Source of the DNA: JABIEQ01 sp964516055
GTDB taxonomy: Bacteria > Patescibacteriota > Patescibacteriia > Magasanikbacterales > UBA922
Assembly (NCBI GenBank): GCA_964516055.1
Contig: CAZEYK010000048.1
Location: 1 to 8,698, forward strand
DNA length: 8,698 bases
Reading direction: 5' to 3'
Part shown: positions 4,749 to 8,698 of the stretch, one piece after another
How positions within the stretch are numbered: position 1 is the first letter of the stretch
Layout: each line of letters begins with the position of its first letter
Made by a program: the position numbers and the translations under genes
Notes under the pieces: generated by a model
What the model was told of the DNA's origin: nothing
Seen by the model: only the letters and a program-made list of their open reading frames with translations
Database searches by the model: none

Positions 4749-7136
4749 TTATTTGTTTCCTTTGAGTCTATCAAAGAATCCTTTTTTTTCAGCCTTCGGT
4801 TGGTCAGCTTTTGGTTGAGATGATGCTGGTGCTGTTTTTGGCGCATCAGTATGTGGTCGAGGGGATCTATCCATTGGTGGACGACTATTTTGATATTGAG
4901 GTCGTGATCCTCCACCGTGATTATTTCCTCCTCTGCTTGGTCCACCATGACGATTTGCATTCCCTCCTGGCCGTGGTCCACGACTCATTGGTGGTCTTTC
5001 GGTATATCCTTCTGGTTTTGGCAGAAGTGCTCTTATGGAAAGATTGATTCTTCCAAGGTTATCAATTTCTTTTACTTTTACTTTTACTTCTTGATTGAGT
5101 TTAAGTGCGTCGCTTGGTTTGTTTGTTCTTTCCCATGAAATTTCTGAAACATGGACGAGTCCGTCTTTCCCTGGAAGAAGATTTACAAATGCTCCAAAAT
5201 CTTCGATTCGTACTACTTTCCCGGTGAATTCTTCACCTGGCATAACTTCGCGAGTAAGGTCTTCCACCATGGCGATGGCTCGTTTCATTCCCTCTCCATC
5301 TGCTGAAGTAATCATCACACGACCATCTTGTTCGATGTCGATAGAAACTCCTGTTTTATCAATAATTTCATTAATTGTTTTTCCACCTGGTCCAATAACA
5401 TCACGAATTTTTTCTGGGTCAATGGTGATGGTAACAATTCTTGGTGCGTATGGAGAAAGATCAGCACGAGGCTCTGCAATACAAGTAGTCATTACTTCTA
5501 TGATTTCCATTCGGGCGGTATGAGCTTGTTTGACTGTTTGTTCAATGATGTCCCAATGAATTCCTTGTGTTTTTGTGTCCATTTGCATGGCAGTGATTCC
5601 ATCTTTTGTTCCAGCAATTTTGAAATCCATAGCACCGCTTCCATCTTCTACATCTTGCAAATCGGTGAGGACTTTCCATTTTCCATTGTTATCAGTAGCA
5701 AGTCCCATAGCAATTCCGGCAACAGGTTTACTAATTGGTACACCAGCTGCCATGAGTGACAGTGAGGATCCACACGTTGACGCCATTGAACTTGATCCAT
5801 TTGATCCCATAACTTCAGATACAACGCGGATAGCGTATGGAAAATCTTCTGTTTTTGGTAACACGGGTTCAAGTGCTCTTTCGGCAAGTGCTCCGTGTCC
5901 AATAGCCCGTCGACTTGGTCCACGCATTGGGAAAACATCCCCATAGGTATATGGCGCATCGTTATAATGATGCATGTATCGTTTGGTACCTTCTTCTTCC
6001 ATTGTATCGAGTGTTTGCACATCTCCTGGGGCACCAAGTGTAACAAATGAAATAACTTGTGTGTCTCCACGCATAAACATTGCTGTTCCATGCACACGTG
6101 GAAATAAATCAACTTCTGATGTAAGTGGACGAATTTGAGTGAGTGATCGTCCGTCTAATCGTTGTTCTTTTTCTAAAATACGTTTGCTAATTTCTCCACA
6201 GACAAATTCTTTAATATTTTTTAGTCCATGCATCTGATCATCTTCTTCAATTCCTTTTTCTGTGAGGTGTTTTTTTGCCGCTTCTTTAATATCTTTGACC
6301 ATTTGTGATCGTTCTTTTTTGGTATGTTTTTCTGAATTGAAAATCATGGTGTCAGCAATACTCGCAACAAACGCACTGGTCATTGTTTTTACTTCTTCTA
6401 CAATTGCTTTTACGCCGTTTGCTTCGAGCACTTCTTCTACTGTTCTTTTTTTGATACCAAGTTCTGCTTGTGCGGTAGCAATAAGATCAAGAATAGGCTT
6501 AGTGTTTTCAAGTCCAAATTTGATTGCGGCGAGCATGTCTGTTTCGTTGATTTCGTTTGCTCCTGCTTCTACCATAACCAATTTTTCTGGGGTTCCTGCA
6601 ACAACAAGATTCAGAGTTCCTTCTTCTCTTTGTGTTGACGTGGCATTGAGAATAAATTCTCCATCTTTTCGTCCGATGCGTGCTCCTGCAATAGGACCAT
6701 TCCATGGAATATCTGAAAGGGCAAGAACAATACTTCCGGCAAGCAACCCAACGATTTCGGAATCATTTTCTTGATCAACTGATAATGCGGTCACCACAAT
6801 TTGGATATCATTTCGGATACGATCGTCAAAAAGTGGACGAAGCGCACGATCAATCACACGACCAGCCAAAACAGACTCGTCGCTTGGACGTCCTTCTCGT
6901 TTGATAAATCGTGATCCTTTAATTTTTCCTGCTGCGTACAATTTTTCTTCAAAACTTACCATGAGTGGAAAGTAATCGACGTCGCGTAGGCTATCACTCA
7001 TTACCACGGTAGCAAGGATCACAGTATCTCCGTATTGAACGGTACACGCTTGATTGGCTTGAAGGGCCATGCGCCCAACTTCTATTGTTAATTCTCTTCC
7101 CCCCCAGTTTGTTGACCAACGTTTGATATCTAACAT
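4749..7136 (-). CDS. pnp: Polynucleotide phosphorylase (PNPase) with extended C-terminal tail
   Basis: Phosphorolytic 3'-5' exoribonuclease that degrades RNA to nucleoside diphosphates and can run in reverse; it works as a trimeric ring in the cytoplasm. Domains in order: first RNase PH-like core (about 10-145, with FPLMVSFEEKLYAAGKIKGS 56-75 and REGRPSDESVL 80-90), helical linker (about 215-325), second core (about 328-545) with RGPSRRAIGHGALAERAL (405-422), GSNGSSSMASTCGSSL (444-459) and catalytic D498, D504 and K506 in VEDGSGAMDFKIAGT, KH domain (about 568-628, GPGGK at 582-586) and S1 domain (about 632-704). At 795 aa it exceeds E. coli PNPase (711 aa), mainly through a Pro/Gly/Arg/Asn-rich tail (705-795) ending in the amphipathic KKGFFDRLKGNK. 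The ATG at 7136 gives the standard MLDIKRW-type start. It lies 143 bp downstream of the NYN gene. Confidence 0.97.
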   Translation of the reverse strand: MLDIKRWSTNWGGRELTIEVGRMALQANQACTVQYGDTVILATVVMSDSLRDVDYFPLMVSFEEKLYAAGKIKGSRFIKREGRPSDESVLAGRVIDRALRPLFDDRIRNDIQIVVTALSVDQENDSEIVGLLAGSIVLALSDIPWNGPIAGARIGRKDGEFILNATSTQREEGTLNLVVAGTPEKLVMVEAGANEINETDMLAAIKFGLENTKPILDLIATAQAELGIKKRTVEEVLEANGVKAIVEEVKTMTSAFVASIADTMIFNSEKHTKKERSQMVKDIKEAAKKHLTEKGIEEDDQMHGLKNIKEFVCGEISKRILEKEQRLDGRSLTQIRPLTSEVDLFPRVHGTAMFMRGDTQVISFVTLGAPGDVQTLDTMEEEGTKRYMHHYNDAPYTYGDVFPMRGPSRRAIGHGALAERALEPVLPKTEDFPYAIRVVSEVMGSNGSSSMASTCGSSLSLMAAGVPISKPVAGIAMGLATDNNGKWKVLTDLQDVEDGSGAMDFKIAGTKDGITAMQMDTKTQGIHWDIIEQTVKQAHTARMEIIEVMTTCIAEPRADLSPYAPRIVTITIDPEKIRDVIGPGGKTINEIIDKTGVSIDIEQDGRVMITSADGEGMKRAIAMVEDLTREVMPGEEFTGKVVRIEDFGAFVNLLPGKDGLVHVSEISWERTNKPSDALKLNQEVKVKVKEIDNLGRINLSIRALLPKPEGYTERPPMSRGPRPGGNANRHGGPSRGGNNHGGGSRPQYQNSRPPMDRSPRPHTDAPKTAPASSQPKADQPKAEKKGFFDRLKGNK

Positions 7137-7160
7137 ATGTTTGTCTATGTGTTAGCTATT

Positions 7161-7209
7161 GATCTGAATACGCTAGATCCCTTTTTGGGAACCTATATGT
7201 CTTCAGACC
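7161..7209 (-). promoter_or_regulatory. Stem-loop in the pnp 5' leader
   Basis: In the minus-strand transcript GGTCTGAA (7202-7209) pairs with TTCAGATC (7161-7168) over eight positions including one G·U. This encloses an inner hairpin in which TCCC and GGGA pair around an A5 loop, extended by partial pairing. The structure ends about 24 nt before the pnp start codon. In E. coli, pnp is autoregulated through RNase III cleavage of a long leader hairpin; a similar role here is an inference from position only. Confidence 0.5.
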
Positions 7210-7244
7210 AACGCATAAATTAATTTTCGAATTCTCAATTTACC

Positions 7245-7271
7245 AATTTATTTCAATTGAAAATTTGTCAA
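7245..7271 (-). promoter_or_regulatory. Possible pnp promoter
   Basis: TTGACA on the minus strand (7266-7271) is followed by TAAATT (7245-7250) after a 15-bp spacer, shorter than the preferred 17. It lies in a very AT-rich gap right after the NYN stop codon. It could give pnp its own transcript in addition to read-through from rpsO. Confidence 0.35.
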
Positions 7272-7279
7272 TTCGTAAA

Positions 7280-7840
7280 TTATCTTTTTTTCGTGGGTGT
7301 TGGTCTTCTGTCGGCAATGAGAAATTTAAATTTATCTTCACTGAGGTCAATAAAATCATCTGATTCTTCAATCAGCCGACTTGACGTTGTTTCTCCAAAT
7401 GCCACAACTTCTACTTGTTTTCCTGTGCTTTTTTGGATGTATTCTACGAGTGGCACGTAATCACCATCACCTGAAACGATAACGATGGCGTCAAGGCTTG
7501 GGGCAAGACGAATTGCGTCTACTGTAAGTCCAACATCCCAATCTGCTTTTTTGTTTCCGCTGTTGAAGATTTGTAAATCTTTTTCTCGTGTTTCAATTCC
7601 AAGATTATACAATGCTTCAAAAAATGGTGCTTCATCTTGCGATTCAGTACGTACTACGTACGCAATGGCACGAATAAGTTTTCTTCCGGCAACAGCTTCT
7701 TTGACGATGTTGCCGAAGTTTACTTTTCTACGGTGCAAGTATTTTGCACTGTAGTATAAGTTCTGAACATCAATAAACACCCCTACACGTTGGTCGGGGT
7801 GTTTAAGTGGATTCTTTGGTTGTTTATTTGATTGTTTCAT
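7280..7840 (-). CDS. NYN-domain (LabA/DUF88-like) putative ribonuclease
   Basis: A 186-residue protein with a PIN-like NYN fold, a family of predicted metal-dependent RNases. The acidic active-site set is visible: FIDVQN (22-27, D24 and N27), the KADWDVGLTVDAI block (98-110, D100, D102 and D108) and SGDGDYVPLV (123-132, D125 and D127). The core spans about 18-170; short basic ends (MKQSNKQPKNPLK and PTPTKKR) may help bind RNA. The length is typical of single-domain LabA-like proteins. The ATG lies within the end of rpsO (17-bp overlap), so translation is probably coupled to that of S15, and pnp follows. Sitting between a ribosomal protein and the main 3' exonuclease, it is likely to take part in RNA processing or decay. 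Its substrate is unknown. Confidence 0.88.
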   Translation of the reverse strand: MKQSNKQPKNPLKHPDQRVGVFIDVQNLYYSAKYLHRRKVNFGNIVKEAVAGRKLIRAIAYVVRTESQDEAPFFEALYNLGIETREKDLQIFNSGNKKADWDVGLTVDAIRLAPSLDAIVIVSGDGDYVPLVEYIQKSTGKQVEVVAFGETTSSRLIEESDDFIDLSEDKFKFLIADRRPTPTKKR

Positions 7841-8189
7841 CTTTTGTATCGTCTGTCTTGTTTACGACAGGATCGCTTTTTCTTACCTTTTTTCTTGAAA
7901 GTTTTTTCTTTTCAAGTGCACGAGCTTGTTTGAGTTTTAACTCGATAACAAGTGCTTCGTATGAGGTAGAATTTTCTTTTTGGAGGTACCGAAGCAATCG
8001 ACGACGTTCTCCTACTTTTTTGAGCAGTCCTCTTCGTGATGAATGATCTTTGTGGTGCACTTTGAGATGCCCGGCAAGTTCATTGATCTCGGTGGTAAGG
8101 ATTGCAATTTGTACTTCGCTTGACCCTGTGTCTCCTTCGTGAAGCTGGAATTTTTTGATGATCCGCTTCTTTTTTTGCTTTGTTAGCAT
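7824..8189 (-). CDS. rpsO: 30S ribosomal protein S15 with C-terminal extension
   Basis: Primary 16S rRNA-binding protein of the small-subunit platform, also contributing to an intersubunit bridge. The S15 core is plain: LTKQKKKRIIKKFQLHEGDT (2-21), TGSSEVQIAILT (21-32), and the signature HLKVHHKDHSSRRGLLKKVG (41-60) with ERRRLLRYL (61-69). The family normally ends near residue 89; this protein runs to 121 with a Lys/Arg-rich then Asp/Thr-rich tail (about 88-121). The start is placed at the ATG at 8189 because S15 proteins begin just before this LTK segment. An in-frame ATG at 8225 would add 12 residues unlike any S15 and lies in the structured leader. The end overlaps the NYN gene by 17 bp. 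Expression is probably driven by the promoter at 8279-8307, with possible feedback by S15 on the leader. Confidence 0.96.
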   Translation of the reverse strand: MLTKQKKKRIIKKFQLHEGDTGSSEVQIAILTTEINELAGHLKVHHKDHSSRRGLLKKVGERRRLLRYLQKENSTSYEALVIELKLKQARALEKKKLSRKKVRKSDPVVNKTDDTKDETIK

Positions 8190-8272
8190 AACATGCCTGA
8201 TGTTTATCGGGCCAATGCCTAGCATGTGAAAGCATGGTCCGTGTACACGTAGAAACGTGCACTAATTAATAC
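8190..8272 (-). promoter_or_regulatory. Structured rpsO 5' leader, possible S15 autoregulatory site
   Basis: The roughly 83-nt leader has a 7-bp hairpin near its 5' end (GTGCACG, loop, CGTGTAC; 8256-8262/8243-8249). Several CATGC/GCATG elements follow (8219-8237, 8192-8196) and can pair in competing ways, including with sequence beside the start codon. An ATGC-TAG-GCAT mini-hairpin lies at 8215-8225. S15 represses its own mRNA through leader structures in several bacteria, with no conserved sequence among phyla; the function here is inferred from position and pairing. Confidence 0.4.
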
Positions 8273-8278
8273 TGAAGA

Positions 8279-8307
8279 AATATATCAAAAACGTTTCAAA
8301 ATGTCAA
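8279..8307 (-). promoter_or_regulatory. rpsO: Strong promoter of the rpsO-NYN-pnp operon
   Basis: On the minus strand TTGACA (8302-8307), a 17-bp spacer and TATATT (8279-8284) form a near-consensus promoter with start near 8272, about 83 nt before the rpsO ATG. Confidence 0.8.
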
Positions 8308-8310
8308 TGA

Positions 8311-8319
8311 TTATCCACA
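8311..8319 (+). promoter_or_regulatory. Single consensus DnaA box
   Basis: TTATCCACA matches the DnaA-box consensus exactly, three bases upstream of the -35 box of the rpsO promoter. No second box was seen nearby, so this is not an origin. DnaA as a regulator of rpsO is conceivable but unproven, and a chance match is possible. Confidence 0.35.
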
Positions 8320-8343
8320 TATTTTTGGAAAAAAAACGGTATC

Positions 8344-8364
8344 CTTTTTGGCTACTTTTTGGCT
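8344..8364. repeat. Short tandem repeat in the ruvC-rpsO gap
   Basis: CTTTTTGGCT occurs at 8344-8353 and again at 8355-8364, one base apart, followed by a related inverted block (CCACTTTTTTGCC, 8372-8384). On the minus strand the GGC and GCC elements can form a weak nested stem and a T8 run follows at 8329-8336, so this may be the poorly formed terminator of ruvC. Nothing else is seen between 8308 and 8416. Confidence 0.4.
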
Positions 8365-8416
8365 TATTTACGCCACTTTTTTGCCTTATTTTATCCTGTA
8401 TTTTGTTATCTATCTG

Positions 8417-8698
8417 TTACCGTATTTTGTGCATTGCAGCGGCGGTAATTGCAATAGCAAGGGCGTCAGCGGCGTCGTCTGGTTTTGGGATACTGTCCAA
8501 CTGTAATTCCCGCTTTACCATGTCTTGCATCTGTTTTTTGTCTGCTTTTCCATACCCAGTCATGCATTGTTTTACTTGAGTGGGAGTGATGTCTATATAT
8601 CGTGCGTTGTGTTTTTTACATGTGAGCAAAATGACTCCGCGGGCGTGGCTAACATCTATGGCAGTGGTGATGTTGTTGGTGAAAAATAAGGATTCTAT
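8417..8698 (-). CDS. ruvC: Crossover junction endodeoxyribonuclease RuvC, C-terminal part
   Basis: RuvC is the dimeric, Mg-dependent resolvase that nicks Holliday junctions symmetrically, normally with RuvAB. The open frame runs without a start to the right window edge, so only about the last 93 residues are present. Read from the edge they give IESLFF (its Glu aligns with catalytic Glu66 of E. coli), SHARGVILL, RYIDITPTQVKQCMTGYGKA, MQDMVKREL and PKPDDAADALAIAI, whose DDAAD holds the equivalents of Asp138 and Asp141. The nucleophilic N-terminal Asp lies outside the window. The protein ends shortly after this motif, as usual. The TTG at 8629 is not the start, since conserved RuvC sequence continues upstream of it in the same frame. 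Whether ruvA or ruvB follows elsewhere is not visible; rpsO comes next with its own promoter. Confidence 0.94.
   Translation of the reverse strand: MESLFFTNNITTAIDVSHARGVILLTCKKHNARYIDITPTQVKQCMTGYGKADKKQMQDMVKRELQLDSIPKPDDAADALAIAITAAAMHKIR

Noticed and set aside
4736..6112. ORFs in other frames and on the plus strand across pnp
   Set aside because: Shadows of the fully conserved pnp frame; their composition is that of antisense or shifted translation.
8190..8225. Upstream ATG extending S15 by 12 residues
   Set aside because: S15 proteins start at the LTK segment, and the extension is unlike any S15 and lies in the structured leader.
8301..8579. Plus-strand ORF of 92 codons opposite ruvC
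   Set aside because: Antisense to a clearly conserved RuvC C-terminus and to a promoter region.
1..8698. CRISPR arrays, insertion sequences, prophage or toxin-antitoxin genes
   Set aside because: No repeat-spacer pattern, transposase, terminal inverted repeats or phage-type genes were found on either strand.

Overview
The window looks like a piece of a small-genome bacterial chromosome, most likely a Candidate Phyla Radiation (Patescibacteria) lineage; that assignment is an inference. It rests on a 23S rRNA gene with no 16S or tRNA in front of it and with large hairpin expansions, no visible Shine-Dalgarno sequence before any complete gene, tight gene packing with overlapping ends, and CYTH, NYN and DUF817 proteins of types I associate with these lineages. 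UGA acts as a normal stop (it ends the CYTH gene inside the overlap with the next gene), so the recoded Gracilibacteria/Absconditabacteria code is not indicated.

Layout. Positions 1 to about 1203 are the 5' part of a 23S rRNA gene on the minus strand, running off the left edge. Positions 1204-1764 hold no convincing protein gene, but carry a strong minus-strand promoter (TTGACA-17-TAGAAT), about 220 nt of hairpin-rich sequence, and a GC-rich terminator-like hairpin before the 23S gene. This is either an independent structured RNA or an attenuated 23S leader, and is the most interesting element here. On the plus strand follow a DUF817 membrane protein and rlmH (23S pseudouridine-1915 methyltransferase), closed by a bidirectional terminator at 3063-3093.

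Everything from 3092 to the right edge is on the minus strand. Read in the direction of transcription it comprises: the C-terminal part of ruvC (Holliday-junction resolvase, cut by the window edge); a promoter plus structured leader; rpsO (ribosomal protein S15); an NYN-domain putative nuclease overlapping rpsO by 17 bp; a 143-bp gap with a leader stem-loop; pnp (polynucleotide phosphorylase with a long low-complexity tail) and its likely terminator; a strong promoter; tRNA-Leu(UAG); and a CYTH-domain protein, a stand-alone Smr-domain protein and a single-pass membrane protein, with no clear terminator from the tRNA to the bidirectional terminator.

The window is dominated by translation and RNA metabolism: rRNA, its methyltransferase, S15, PNPase, a probable PIN-like nuclease and a tRNA. 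The rpsO-pnp order is the widely conserved one, but with a putative RNase inserted between. No transposon, prophage, CRISPR array or toxin-antitoxin pair was seen.
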